From Epiperipatus broadwayi (taxonomy: Eukaryota; Onychophora; Udeonychophora; Euonychophora; Peripatidae), in the NCBI GenBank assembly GCA_028023455.1, contig JAQFVV010012512.1, positions 2,949,935 to 3,013,934 on the forward strand: a stretch of DNA of 64,000 bases, read 5' to 3'. The notes below the pieces were generated by a model. That model was not told the DNA's origin. It saw only the letters and a program-made list of their open reading frames with translations, and did not search any database. Below, piece after piece: positions 22,301-34,637 of the stretch. The position numbers and the translations under genes were made by a program. How positions within the stretch are numbered: the stretch's first letter is position 1; each line of letters starts with the position of its first letter.

Positions 22301-23954
22301 GAATTCCGGTACAACTTTCCATTCTATTTATTATTCTCCAGTCTGAGATGTTTAATGGGTTTTGCTTAAGAAACACGTGTTATCACTGGCATTTAAATCT
22401 GTCTTACGATATTAATAAACGAAATATCTATTTAAAACACAATAAAACAAAAAAAATGACGCAACTCTACATATAATCGCTTCTCTACATTCTCACATAT
22501 AAATATATTAGTAATTCTCACCCATTATAATAACATGTACAACAAATATATATATACATTCATACCTTTAATTGATTAACGTACTCATTCATACTCTTTG
22601 TAACAGGATTCGAATGACTATTTGTAAATTTTACTGCCTCGACCTATTTAATTCGCAAAACACTGACAACCCCGTATTCGAACCCAGCTACTGTTAACAA
22701 TATATATATATATAATGTCAATATAAAATAAAAGTATATGTAATTAATAAATAATCCTTAGTAAAATTTAGTTTCTAAACATAAATAATTAAATTACAGA
22801 AGTTTTCATTAAAAAAAAATTCGAAAAGCTTTATTATTTGAGTGTTCATAAGAAGTGCAAACACCAGGTTTGCCACCAGCTCATATTCTAAAGACTCTCA
22901 CCTGATACTGCGCTAAACTGCACAAGACAGTAGTTGCATTTATTGACACAATCATTACCAAAATAATTACATTAATTCTGATAATGCACCACTTTCTCTT
23001 AACTTCCTAGCTTCGTGACTTTTCATATTAGCTTTATTTTATTTTTTATTATTCTCTTGATTTTTTTTACTTTATCCAAATTGAATCCAAACTGTTGATT
23101 ATATTTTAGTTCATGATAATAAAAAAAGGTCTAAGGATTAGTTATTATAGTTATATGCTTTTTCTAGTGATTACTAAGACTCATCAATATATTATATTCC
23201 ATGAATCCTAATGATTTTATGTATGCTCTTTGACATCTAGGATTATATATAATGGTTGAAGTAAATAAAATAATGTTCAAATGTTTATTAGGTTTAATGA
23301 CGGAGAAATAAAATGCAACAAACAGTTTGTATTTAATTTGGATAAAGAAAAATATTACCTTAAGAAATGAGTAATAAAAAAAGTAAAAACAAAAATATTA
23401 TTTTTATTAAAAGAGAAAATAATTTGCTTATAAACAAGGAGGAGGTGGTATGAAAATTCACAAACTTGGAGAGTAACGGTAAGTAGTGCTTTATGAAAAT
23501 TAATATATTCCTTTTATATATTTATGCAGTTGTTAATAATTACATGAAAGTAATCGAAATCAATTAAATTATTATTTAAGATTTAATTGTTAAATGTTAC
23601 AGTGATTTATTATAATACATTATAAGACCGCTAAGAAATAAACAGTAATTATATTTAATTTATACTTAAACATTTTAATTACGTAAATTGTTATCGTTCT
23701 TAAATAAACCTATGTAGATAAGTAGGAGATGTCATGTGATTTTTAAAACCTGTGTTGTGCATATAGAATCTTTAAAAAGTTATATACCACGTGATTGAAA
23801 TATCAACCACATTTTGGCTGTAGAACATATTTTAATTAATTTTCAGCAGAGACAAATAATTTCCCTGTTTTTCAACACGTTGTCCGTCAACAAATTTTTA
23901 TACTTTTTTTTCATTAAATAATATTTTAAATAGCTTTAAGTAGTGTATGCACCG
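19319..23954. other. Putative intron 1, first part
   Basis: Mostly AT-rich. More complex islands lie at 20220-20470 (with CAGGGATTCCCAAC, reminiscent of hAT transposon ends), at 21130-21390 (a 76-codon open frame with no motif) and at 21720-22080. None shows matching terminal repeats or a recognisable protein, so they stay unassigned. Confidence 0.4.
22602..22698. repeat. Short inverted repeat with tRNA B-box-like arm
   Basis: TAACAGGATTCGAAT at the left and ATTCGAACCCAGCTACTGTTA at the right form imperfect inverted arms around about 60 bp. On the minus strand the right arm reads GGGTTCGAATACGGGG, close to a polymerase III B box, but no A box stands at the right distance. A MITE or a decayed SINE are the options. 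Confidence 0.3.
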
Positions 23955-24425
23955 TTATATTCACTTGTTCATTAGATATTAATCCTTGTCGCTGATGGGT
24001 TTCTTTCTGCGGACCACATAGATGATAATCTGATAGGGAAAGTTCAGGACTTTAGAGTACAGTCCAAATTTTGTTTGTAGATGTCCAAATACTTCTTTTT
24101 ATGCTCTTTGATAAGTTGTTTCAGTATCCACCTTGCCCAAACTTTTCAAAATCTAAGCGTCCTATGGATTCTTGCGTAATTAGAAACGTAGCTCATTTGC
24201 AAATAATGTGAGCATGTTCAATGTGACACTAGTCAGGATATGGATGGACATCTAGCTCCATCTTTATGGCTGACATTTATTTGTATGTTTTCCTTGAAGT
24301 TCTCTCTCTATTCATACACAATTCTTCACAAATGAAGCATTTGCTGCATTATGTGCACAACGCCTTCTATAAATATTGACACTAGATAAATCCTCAAACC
24401 GCAAAAAATGAATCACTACATGCCT
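23955..24425 (-). pseudogene. mariner-family transposase relic
   Basis: Minus-strand translation in several frames recovers mariner landmarks in the right order. There is a helix-turn-helix-side block (KDGARCPSIS), then KVWARWILKQLIKEHKKKYL (family: KVSARWVPKQLTEEHK), then SLSDYHLCGPQKETHQRQG and LISNEQV (family: PSDYHLFGPLK...F..DEEV). The third catalytic acidic residue region is therefore partly present, but frameshifts and a large internal deletion between KNL/DCTLKS and the SDYHL block remove the middle of the catalytic domain. It is a fossil, not a functional transposase. Confidence 0.8.
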
Positions 24426-24521
24426 TTTTTTACCTACTATCAGAAAAGTAAAGCATTCAAAACTTCAGATCGGTGATTGGAGAATTAGCAATCTGTTTTT
24501 CACTCTCTTGTGTGTGTATAT

Positions 24522-24653
24522 ATATATAATTCTTCGAAAAACAATACAATAATTAATACAGTAAATAATATTTTAAAAACAAATGTCTACTATAATTTAA
24601 TAGAAGTACTTTCGACTATCTATTATTGTATTGTTTTTCGAAGAATTATATAT
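24522..24653. mobile_element. 132-bp hairpin MITE, 32-bp perfect TIRs
   Basis: Arms 24522-24553 and 24622-24653 are exact reverse complements containing ATTCTTCGAAAAACAATACA. The 68-bp interior contains AGAAGTACTTTCG, a string also found near both ends of the PLE at 13650-15566, so a PLE-derived palindrome is an alternative to a DNA-transposon MITE. Flanks are TA-rich. Confidence 0.75.
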
Positions 24654-24698
24654 ATTTGTTTATAACTGGAATACAGACATTGATTACTAATTTATATA

Positions 24699-24896
24699 TA
24701 TATAGAGTACGTAAAAACAAACTCTTAACAAGCTTTAAGAATACCCTCAATAGTTAGGCATTGATAAAATGCTAGACTAGTTCTACTATTTTTAATCCCT
24801 AACACCTCACTGACGACGCTAGATGCAGAAACCGCGGTCTGGGGTTGAGGGTATTCTTAAAGCTTGTTAAGAGTTTGTTTTTAGGTACTCTATATA
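24699..24896. mobile_element. 198-bp MITE with about 50-bp TIRs
   Basis: Arms 24699-24750 and 24845-24896 are reverse complements with one mismatch, starting TATATAGAGTAC and ending TACCCTCAA at the inner side. The interior of about 95 bp includes a GC-rich end (ACCGCGGTCTGGGG). No transposase is encoded, so movement would have been in trans. A TA or TATA duplication is compatible with a Tc1/mariner-type enzyme but cannot be separated from the flanking TA run. Confidence 0.85.
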
Positions 24897-24982
24897 TAAC
24901 ATTTGTAAATACGAGCTTTATTAAAATTAGGTCATATGACATCTGACTTGATTTTTTATCAATTTAATATATATATAATGAC

Positions 24983-25186
24983 TTGAGAAATTTGCATTTA
25001 ATGTTAATGTGAGACACATAAATCTAAATATATTAAAATATACAGCATGGATTAAAAATGAGAAAGTAGAAAAAAAGGAACATGAAATTGGAATAGATTT
25101 TTTAGGTGAAAAAATGGTAAAATTTTATTTAACTAAAACTATAGATCACGTTTGGAAACAAAAATGTGAAGAAAAAGTTGATAGAT
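24983..25186 (+). other. Unidentified open frame without a start codon
   Basis: A stop-free run of 67 codons ends in TAG at 25184-25186. The product is lysine- and glutamate-rich (KNEKVEKKEHEIGIDFLGEK, then TKTIDHVWKQKCEEKVDR). There is no initiating ATG near the beginning and the possible acceptors are pyrimidine-poor. It could be an exon, part of a decayed element, or chance. I recognise no family. Confidence 0.25.
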
Positions 25187-26234
25187 AGTATTTTTAAAGA
25201 ACTATAAAAGTTATAACAATATACAAAAAAAAAATGTATCACCTATTGTTTAAACTTTCAATGTTTTTAGGAATTGCTTATTGGTGGTGGTGAAGAATAA
25301 AACATCCATTTGCTTGATTTAAATAGACACTAATAATTTTGAAATTACAATCAAACATTTACAGCATAAAATTGATGTATTACTCATTGAACAAGAATGC
25401 ATTAAGCTTTTTTTTCTTACCACATAAATAGGATAGTATTATGATTCCTAGAAGGATTATATATTATTGTATGAAAAATTACATATTTATATTATGAAAA
25501 AAAAACATTCTAATATTAGTAGTCCTTTTTTGTTTTTGCTTCTGAGAATCAAGTATCTTATCTCAAGGCCTCAGATACTGCCACGTTAAGCACCAGGTAG
25601 CTGAATAAATACGATGAGATGAAATATTTTTGTCCCTTGGTTGAATTGCCTCTAACATATTTTATTGATGTATTTTGCTTATACTTATAATATTAATGAA
25701 ATATCACTTTGAAAGTGTAAATATTAAATCTACGTTGCTTAATGTATATGAAATTTAAACTTGCAAATAAATTAAAGAAATTATAATTTTAAATTTATAA
25801 TTTTATTAACACATGAATGTTATTTAAGCATAACTATCAGGAACATTGTTAGTTTTGTTTAAATTTTATATTCATTAAGTCAAGCATATTTAATATTGAT
25901 TTTTTTTTTTACAAACTGATATTTCATTGATATTATGAGGTTGTTAAAAATAAGACACTGTCTTATCTAAATTTTTAATCATTAATTTCAGAATAATTTA
26001 TAATGTGTTTGAATCAAGCTACTACCCAAGTTTTACATTTTATTTCCAACAATGTCAATAAATGAATGCTGCATACCTTTGATAGCTTTTATAAAAAGTA
26101 TAGGGAATAATGTGTGAATTGTATTTATATATAACTTCCAGAGAATGCTGTGTAATTATAACCATTTAAAATTCATATATATTAAACTAAAAATATTTAA
26201 CATTTATATATTAATTTGGCGTTTTTTTTTTCAG

Positions 26235-26275
26235 CATTTATCTTTTTGTAATTGTGCTTCTTATTGATATCAGAA
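26235..26275 (+). CDS. Second coding exon: hydrophobic core of a signal peptide
   Basis: This 41-bp exon is bounded by a strong acceptor (ten T's then TCAG, ending at 26234) and a strong donor (GAA|GTAAGTC, starting 26276). The only stop-free frame takes one base from the start, reads IYLFVIVLLIDIR and leaves one base. The start phase matches the end of the exon at 19318, and the end phase matches the start of the exon at 57434. The 11-residue hydrophobic run is what a secretory signal peptide needs. Splice-site strength on both sides of so short an open frame makes chance unlikely but not excluded. Confidence 0.6.
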
Positions 26276-27891
26276 GTAAGTCAAATATAATTTTAATACA
26301 GTGTTTAAAAAGTTTGTTATTAATATGTTTAGTTATCTCTTACCCAAATGTAACATTACAAAAACAGATTATTCACCTATTATCAACTCCCTTTTAGAGT
26401 TTTAATTTTTTTTTTATTAAATGATATGTTACTTTTTCAATGTATTTGATAATTTTTACATTAAAAAAATGGTGGGTAAAATAAACATATATTCATTTAG
26501 CCTTTTGTAAAATGAAGATTGTTAAAAAGGTTAGAGCTATGTAATAGGTAAAATATTTTGTGATGTTAAACAATGTGGCTATCATTTGACTTGATTTAAT
26601 AACTATTTGGATGCATGAACTTTTTCAATTTGTTATTTTTGTAATTATTTTTATTGTCTCACCCTGTCATCTCTTAAATATGTTGGAATTTAAAACTTTG
26701 CATTGTACACGTGATTTTGCATCGCTAGGTAAAAAATATTTTTTTTCCATCGTACTATGATTAAATTTTTTCTTCTGGTATTTTACTTTGAATAATCTTA
26801 TATATTTATATTTAAACATTTTGATTCCTTAAGAACATTATTATCTTTCAATAACAAGTTTTACCACCAAATTTCGGTTGTATAATATTCACATTTTTAT
26901 TTATCATTCTGGAATAATAAAATAATTTCTATATAATTTTAAATATAATTTTAAAATATATTATCCTCTATCAATTTGACAATTTAAAATTAATTTTATA
27001 CTTTTTTGTTCTAAAATCAGTCTATTCCAAATCATAATTCAATAACTTGAACTTCCTACAATGTAGTTTAATCATTTCGTATGTATTATTGTTACTGTTT
27101 AATCAATTTTCTGGGTGTTGGATCTCTTTCTTCTCAGTGTTTTTAAACCTTTAATTTAAATTCGTAATTTACTGAGTTTATAAAACCAAGTAGAAGTTTT
27201 ATGTTGATATCTTGAAATCTGCATTCCAGACAAGGTTTCAGTCATAATATATTATAACAGAACTGCGGGGTATGCCATAAGATGACATACATTCAACATC
27301 CCATTTTGATGCATCAGATATTACCAAATCAGAAATGGCATATAACAAAGGAAGTGCATCTCACTACTGTCAGACCTAGGCCTTTGAGTAGAAAGCTAAA
27401 GATGTCACGATGAAATGCTTAGCTCCAAATCATGTTACTTTTAGTATGGTAGCTCATAATTTACTTAAAATATTTCAATGTAATTTAGACTAGTGCATAC
27501 CCATTACATCTCCCTTTTTAGCTCCCATTACACCACAGAATTCAAATTCAAGGAGTTCTTGCAGTCAGCTCTCTTCAGGGATGGACTTATTTAATTATTG
27601 ACCCAATATGCCTATGTATAAGCATAGATATGAAAAATATTGATGATGATCAATCATTTAGGAGAGCAATGCATAGTGATGATGAAACCTTTAATGGTGT
27701 AAATGCATAATAATAATGGTGATGATCAAACAGAGATCAGATTGGTTTTAACAACTCAGTAACATTTATTAATATAATAGTAAATATTTACAAAACAAAT
27801 ATTAAGTTAACAAGAATGGTCTTCTATCATTTTGACGGCTTAACCCAATAAATCTCCCTGATCCAGATTTTATGATAGAAGTCTGTCCTCA

Positions 27892-27894
<3 letters not shown>
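26276..27894. other. Putative intron 2, AT-rich then unresolved repeat
   Basis: Bases 26276-27200 are plain AT-rich. Bases 27200-27860 are more complex and LTR-like in texture (for example ACATCTCCCTTTTTAGCTCC at 27507-27526), but have no visible partner repeat or coding region. Confidence 0.35.

Positions 27895-27922
<28 letters not shown>
27895..27922. repeat. (TA)n tract at the RTE 3' end
   Basis: A TA run sits directly outside the ATGATGATG tail of the LINE. With the TA run at 31218 it brackets the whole insertion. Confidence 0.9.
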
Positions 27923-30900
27923 CATCATCATTATCAACCATTATCAATCCACTGCAGGATGAAGGTCTCTCCAAGTTTAATCCATCTTCTCCGATCTTTA
28001 GCTTCTCTTCTCCACATCACCCCTACACATTTTCTTATTTCATCCATCCATCTTACATGTGGTCTCCTTCTAGGTCTTTTACAATCTCTTGGAATCCGGT
28101 TTAAAATTTCAATTGTCCATCTATTATCATCTCTTCTAGCAATATGTCCAGCCCAACTCCACTTCAATCTTTTAATTTTTTCAATGAGGTCAGTAACACC
28201 TGTTTGTTCTCTTACCCATACATTGCGTTTTCGATCTCTTCTTGTTACTCCCAACATACATCTCTCCATACTTCTTTGAGTGGTCTGAAGTCTCTGTATT
28301 GATCTTCTATTAAGTGTCCAAGTCTCAGATCCATAAGTAAGAACTGGTAAAACACATTTGTTAAAAACCTTTCTTTTCAAACACATAGGCATATTTCCTT
28401 TTAATATCAAGTTATTTCTACCAAAAGCACTCCAACCAAGTTTAATTCTATGATTAATTTCCTCTATTATGTTTCCATCTGTATTAATAATCTGACCAAG
28501 GTATTTGTAACTCTTAACTTCTTCTAATTCATCATAATCAATCTTTATTTTCATATTTTGAGCAAATCGATTAAACATTACTTTAGTCTTTTTAACATTT
28601 ATCTTTAGTCCTACTTTCCTACTTTCATCTGATAACTCCTGCAACATTTCCTGCAGCTCTGAAGCATTATTTGCAAAAACAACTACATCATCTGCGAAAT
28701 CTAAATGACTTAAATAATCTCCATTTACTTTCACTCCTTTAGTTTCCCATTTTAATCCACAAAATACTTCTTGCAGCACTGCTGTAAAAAGTTTTGGAGA
28801 TATGGAGTCACCTTGTCTTACACCTTTCTCAATGTTGACTTTCCCAGTATCATTATGTAATCTAATTGTTGCTGTTGCATTTTTATAAATATTCTTTAAA
28901 ATATGACAATATCCTGGATCTATACCTTGATGATCCAATGCTTTAATCACTGAAGAAATGTTTATAGAATCAAATGCCTTTTCATAATCTACAAATCCAA
29001 AACATAATGACAACTCATATTCATTTGAGATCGGAAGAGCTTCCGATCTCAATACTTGAATATGATCTACTGTACTAAAACCACTTTTAAATCCAGCTTG
29101 TTCTCTTGGTTGGTGAAAATCCAAGGTTCTCTGTAGACGAGTTGTAATTATCTTGGTAAAAATTTTATATAAAACTGATAAAAGGCTGATAGGTCTGTAA
29201 TTTCTAATATCTTCTTTATCACCTTTTTTAAATATTAATATTATTACTGCATTCTTCCAATCATCCGGTACATCTTTATCATTTAGACATTTGGTATATA
29301 ACTTTGCTAATATTTTTTCTGTTTCTTCACCTGCTTCTTTTAATATATCAATTATAATTCCATCATTACCTGGAGCCTTTCCTTTTTTCATACATTTAAT
29401 TGCATTTCTCACTTCTTCATTTAAAATTCTGGGCAATTCGGAAGATGTAATAGATATAGGAGGTACTTGTTCTTTATTACTATATAATTCTCGATAAAAA
29501 TCTTCTACCAATTTCATAATGTCATCCCTCTTTTTAGTAATAATTCCATCTTTTTTCCTTATTGCAGATATAAATTTCCTACCAATACCAAAATGTTGTT
29601 TTACATTCTTAAGACTTTTATTTTCTTCTACAGCTTTTCTTGCTAATTCACAGTTATACTTTCTTATATCATTTTCAACTCTTTTCCGCACCATTTTACA
29701 AAATTCGAGATATTCAATTCTTTTTAATGCATCATTCTTGCATATCTTCATATTCCTTCTTTTCTTCATAAGTTCTCTAGTCTCAGTAGAAATTTTATTA
29801 GTCAATTGCTGCTTTTTTCTACCAGCTATCTTTGTTGCAGTTTTTAAAAGTGTATCAGTTATTTTCATATTAATTTCATTCAAATCTGAATCATGTTCAA
29901 AATCTACTAATACTTGAAACCGATTTGTAAGTTCTAATTTAAATTCATTAGAATGTTTCTGAAGATTAGGAATATCAACTGTAAATATAGTTTTTCTTAA
30001 TAATTTTTGTCTCTCTAGTTTTACATTAACATGTATCTTACCCCTTACTAATCGATGATCACTTCCTGTGTTAAATTTATTAAGAACATTACAATCTTGA
30101 AATATGTATTTCCTGTTAGTCAAAATATAATCCAATTCTGCTGTACCTTCATTTGGATGCTTCCATGTCCATTTCCTTCTAACATTTTTCTCAAAAAAAG
30201 AATTCATAATATAAAGTTTTTCCTTCTCTGCAAACTCCACAAGTCTATGTCCTCTCTCATTTCTATTACCATAACCAAAATTACCTACAACACTTTCATC
30301 TTTCATTTGTTTACCAATTCTAGCATTAAAATCTCCCATAACAATTTTAAAATGTTGTTTACTCTGATCAAAAGCCTTTTGTACATCCATATAAAAATCT
30401 TCTACTACTTCATCACTGTGAGAACTTGTTGGGGCATAAACCTGAATTATCTGCATTTGATATCTGCTATTAAGTTGTATAACTAATCTTGCCACTCTGT
30501 CTGATACACCATCAATCTCCACAATATTGTTCTTCCACTTTTTATTTATAATGAATCCTACTCCACTTGTATTTCCAATATTTGTGCCTTTATAATAGAG
30601 CATATGTCCACTTTTTAAATCAATTGTCTCTTCACCTTTTCTTCTAACTTCACAAAGTCCAATAATATCCCATTTAATATAAGAGAGTTCTTATTCTAAT
30701 TCTTGCAATCTTCCTTCACTTGAAAGTGATCTGCAGTTGTAAGTACCTAAATAAAAAGTCGTCATCAAATGGCAGCCTGGGTCCGCCTCCAGGATATTCT
30801 TAGCACCCTCCGCCTTCGGCCACCAACCGCTGCCTTGGTTGGTGACTTTACAGCCTCCTGGGATTAAGGGCCATGCTTTATTTTTGTCTGTCATAATTGT

Positions 30901-31213
30901 ATAATTGGGAAAAATCTTTATCATTTACACAAACATTCATTCTGCCTTATCAGGCACTGAGAAGAAAGACCATGGTGTTTCTTGATCTTAAACTCAGAGG
31001 TAAAAAGCCAATAAACTCACCACGCTGGCTAATGCGTGTTGGTGAGCAGCCCATCCATGTTCGTATACTATATGAATAAACATATAGTAATAACAGCTGC
31101 AACGACAAGAACGTATGGAGTGGACATTAGGAATTTGCCCTGCTCGGTTCCTTTAAGGCCTCCAAGAGGAATCAAAGGGTCTCCTTTCAGTTAATAGCAA
31201 ACTCCTTTCTGCA

Positions 31214-31219
<6 letters not shown>
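27919..31219 (-). mobile_element. Near full-length RTE-clade LINE retrotransposon
   Basis: A 3.3-kb minus-strand element. The 5' untranslated region (about 30930-31219) contains GGAGGCCTTAAAGGAACCGA. One long frame encodes endonuclease and reverse transcriptase, and the 3' end is CTGCAGTGGATTGATAATGG then ATGATGATG, the trinucleotide tail typical of RTE-type LINEs. TA tracts border both ends, so the target was probably a TA microsatellite and the duplication cannot be measured. A partial second copy lies at 49378-52515, and comparison of the two fixes the boundaries and the breaks. Confidence 0.9.
27934..30924 (-). pseudogene. RTE endonuclease/reverse transcriptase, one premature stop
   Basis: The frame starts near 30924 (MTDKNKAWPL a few codons in) and is cut by a single TAA at 30691-30693, after which it is open for 29 codons plus 889 codons from the Met at 30603 to the stop at 27934. 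The apurinic-type endonuclease shows [23 protein letters not shown] and GSDHRLVR. The reverse transcriptase shows [40 protein letters not shown] (FADD) and YKYLGQI, followed by the clade's C-terminal [11 protein letters not shown] and [15 protein letters not shown] Lys codon stands at the stop position in the other copy. Residues about 519-526 of the 889-codon part are encoded by an adapter-like sequence (see findings) and should not be trusted. Confidence 0.9.

Positions 31220-31271
<52 letters not shown>
31218..31271. repeat. (TA)n microsatellite at the RTE 5' end
   Basis: A TA run of about 54 bp, the longest in the window, immediately outside the LINE's 5' end. Confidence 0.95.
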
Positions 31272-31276
<5 letters not shown>

Positions 31277-32816
31277 AAAACAAAAGGGAAAAGCAAAATG
31301 AGAGCTCAGTAATTCTAAATTTATCCCATTAATATAATTATTACAATGATTTCTATAGGTTGGGGTAAATATATTTATAACTATTTTTTTTAAAAAAATC
31401 AAGTTCCACTCCCATCTATATGTGTGTCTAGGTCATATTAAAATTAGTGAAAAATAAGACAAAGACCATTTACTCATGTTGGTTAATTGTGCACTCAGAA
31501 ATAAAACAATTACAAGTTGATATTATTAAAAACTTATTAGTAAGTAATATAATTTTGTTTGTGCACTTAATGTTGATTATACTAAAACCTTACTTGAGGT
31601 TGCTTTGATGAATCAGTGTTGAATTTCCAGAGGGATCTGTAAATTTACTTTTATTAATAATTATACATATTTATTGACTATGATCCCTTTCCCTTTTTAT
31701 ATATCAACATATCAACACATATCAAATAACTGCTTCTACTTTTAAAATGCATGTGACTGAATTTGAAGATGAAACTTGAATACCCACACAAAAAAAAATC
31801 ACAATACATGAAATTTCAAATAAAATAAAAACAAAAAAATGAAAATCACATGAATTAAAAAATAAATATATATCCCGAGGAAAGCAAGCATTTGTCCACA
31901 GTTAAGAGTTTATAAACTTGAATGCCAATCTCCATGCATAACGTTTTTTTTCACTAACTCTGTTGATATTTATATATTTCATACTACTTGGTTAAGTACA
32001 AACACATACCAATTATCTCTTCTCAACATATAGCATAAATACATTGAAGATTGATATTCACTAGCACTTTGTAAAATAGACATTTTGGTGGATAATTTTA
32101 TAATGATATCAAAGCTAGCCTTGGGATGCCCATAATATTAGCTAATCCCAAACACATTGTAATAATTACTTTATCAATGACTATTATTTATATTGTGGCT
32201 TCAATATATAAAAGAAAATGGCTTAAAAAACAATCAATTTCAAGTAGTTTCACATTTCTTTTTCCTTATTTACATAATAATGAATTCAAGCTTATAGAAC
32301 AATTCAAACCATTAGTTCATTTCTGCTAATTATATATTAAAATTTGTCATTTTAACAGCTAAGATTAAATTTCCACTTTCCTTCTATCCAAATGATAAAG
32401 ATTTTGTATTAATTTTAAAATATAGACATTAAGTTTTAAATTTCACATCCTTTCTGTTTTTAAATGCTGAACAGTTTTTTTTTTTAAAAAATAATAATAA
32501 AAGACTTTTCTTTATGCTGTGATGGTTTAGTTGTTAGCCAGCCAAATGAAAAATGCGAGATTGTTTTCTCATGCTAGCTAGAACCTATTGTTACAAACTA
32601 ATAAAAAAAGTTATAAAAACATTATTATTTTTTTATTTAGTCTTCATTATTCAAACTTGATCACCTAGCAACTATTTTGACCTCATATTTTGACCTTTGA
32701 ACATATGTCTTATTAATCAATTAATTATTTTTGTTGTTACTGATATTAAGTGAAAAAAAATTAATTCCTCAAAATAGATAAAAATATTAGCCATACACAG
32801 AAAAAATTTCAGACAT
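31272..32816. other. AT-rich noncoding stretch
   Basis: No reading frame, splice pair or repeat boundary could be supported here. Confidence 0.5.
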
Positions 32817-34637
32817 CAAAGGTATCCCAGAACCTAGGTCCAAGAAGCAGATACAATCCTTTTTGGGTATGTGTAACTTCTATAACCATTTTCAGGAGCA
32901 GTTTGCTCAAAGTATGGAAGCATTAGTTAGATTACTGAGAAAAGATACAGTATGGGAGTGGGGTGAGGAGCAACATTGGGCATTCAAGAGGGTGATGCAA
33001 GGGTTCATGAAGCATGTAATGCTGGCTTTTCCTGATTTTGAGAAACCCTTTGTAGTGCAGAGTGACAGCAGTGGGTATCACAGATTCAAGAGGATGGTCA
33101 AGTGAAAGTGCTGTATTTCTTAAGTAGGCTTCTCAAGGGTCTGGAGAGTCATTACACTGCCACAGAAAAAAGCTTTAGCCATTGTTTGGTCATTTCAAAA
33201 ACTCTGCATGTTATTGGGATCAAAAATAATTGTGGTTACAGATCATAAGAGTTTAGAATATATTAACCACAGTTGCATGACAAATAGTCAGTTGGTGCAT
33301 TGGAGCCTATATTTCCAAGAGTATAATTATGTGGGAAAGCATTGTAAGGGGTCAGATAACATTGTGGCTGATTCTCTTAGCTGTAACCCGGTGTATTTGC
33401 CATTATGTCATCTTAAAGCTGAAAATTTATATGTGGCAGGAATAAACTTAAGGGTTAATGAAAGGATATAGAATGATCTTAAGAGATTGTCCTAGTGTCA
33501 AGGGATGATGCCCAGCTAAGTCAAATTATCACACAACTGGAAGGGAATAAAAGAAAAATGATGACGAGTTCAGATGTATGCTTAACCGATACAAACTTGA
33601 CCAAGCTGTTCTCCAATACAGAACAAAAAGGGGATTGGAAAGTTGGAGACCTGTAATACTACAGCAAATAAAAAAATATAATGGTGACTCATGTCCACCA
33701 AATATATGGACATTACAGGGTGTGGAAAACTGAAAAGTGGCTTAGGCAGTGGTTTTATTGGCCAGGCATGCATAGGACTGTCATGAGGATGATCGGACAA
33801 TGTTAACTTTTCCAGATAACTAAGCCCACTAATAGGAATTATGCAGGCCCAATGAGCTCCATAATCCCAAAGAAACCATGTGAGATGATTGCCATAGATA
33901 CCCAAATCACCATACCTCTCCTGGAAAGGAAATATTTTACTGAAATAGAAAAACCCCAAAGTATGCTCTCAGATCATGGCACACCATTTATCTATGGAGA
34001 ATGGAAATCATGGGTTCAGAAGTCAGGGATCCAACACATACTAATATTATTTAGGTATTCCCAGTCAAACTTGTGAGTGGGTGATGTGTGATTTGGGTAG
34101 GTTGTTTAGGATGTACATCCTCACTAATCACTGAAGATGAGTTAAAAAGATTCCAGTATTTCTGAACTACATAAATAGGGCAGTGAACGAGTCCTCAGGA
34201 TTCTCTCCCATACAGCTCCAGTCTGGTGAACATGCTCCAAAATTAATCAAAGCAAAAATACCAGGACCAAAGGAAATGCTGTTAAATGTGGAGGAGAACT
34301 AAGAACAGGTATATCATACATTTTTGAACAGGAGGCAGGAAAAAACATACACTGGAGAGGCCTCATCAGTTTAAAGTTGGCGATTTAGTCATGATGAAGA
34401 CCCCACATATGAGTGAACTGGGAAAATTTATCTGTAAGAAATTTTGCAGTTTATATGAGAGACCTTTTTCTATCATTGTGTCAAAAGAATAATCCATTCT
34501 GGGTGAATACTGGCAGGAGGTGAGGGAATCGTACAATGCTCATTCCCTCAAGCCCATGCCATTGTGAATGGTTCATGATATTTTAGGAGCCATTCAAATA
34601 TATAAACCATATTTAAAGGCTTCTGGGAAGAGGGTAT
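32817..34637 (+). pseudogene. Decayed Ty3/gypsy pol fragment (RT end, RNase H, integrase)
   Basis: The plus strand shows in order IPEPRSKKQIQSFLGMCNFY (RT connection), a helix ending in LAFPDFEKPFVVQSDSSGY (RNase H start), VTDHKSLEYI and KGSDNIVADSLS (RNase H end), integrase zinc-finger text THVHQIYGHYRVWKTEKWL and FYWPGMHRTV, and integrase core text TEIEKPQSMLSDHGTPFIYG. These blocks lie in different frames with stops and an internal deletion in the integrase core. The family is the same as, or close to, the element at 38336-46291 (TEPEKPKNILSDHGTPF there). A purine run GGGAAGAGGGTAT directly before 34638 acts as polypurine tract. Confidence 0.85.

Noticed and set aside
23402-23477. Possible exon before the donor ACG|GTAAGT
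   Set aside because: The only open frame needs an acceptor without a pyrimidine tract, and its phases do not fit exons at 19264 and 26235.
29291-30486. Several plus-strand open frames of 68-143 codons opposite the RTE gene
   Set aside because: Antisense shadows of the LINE frame; they recur opposite the second RTE copy.
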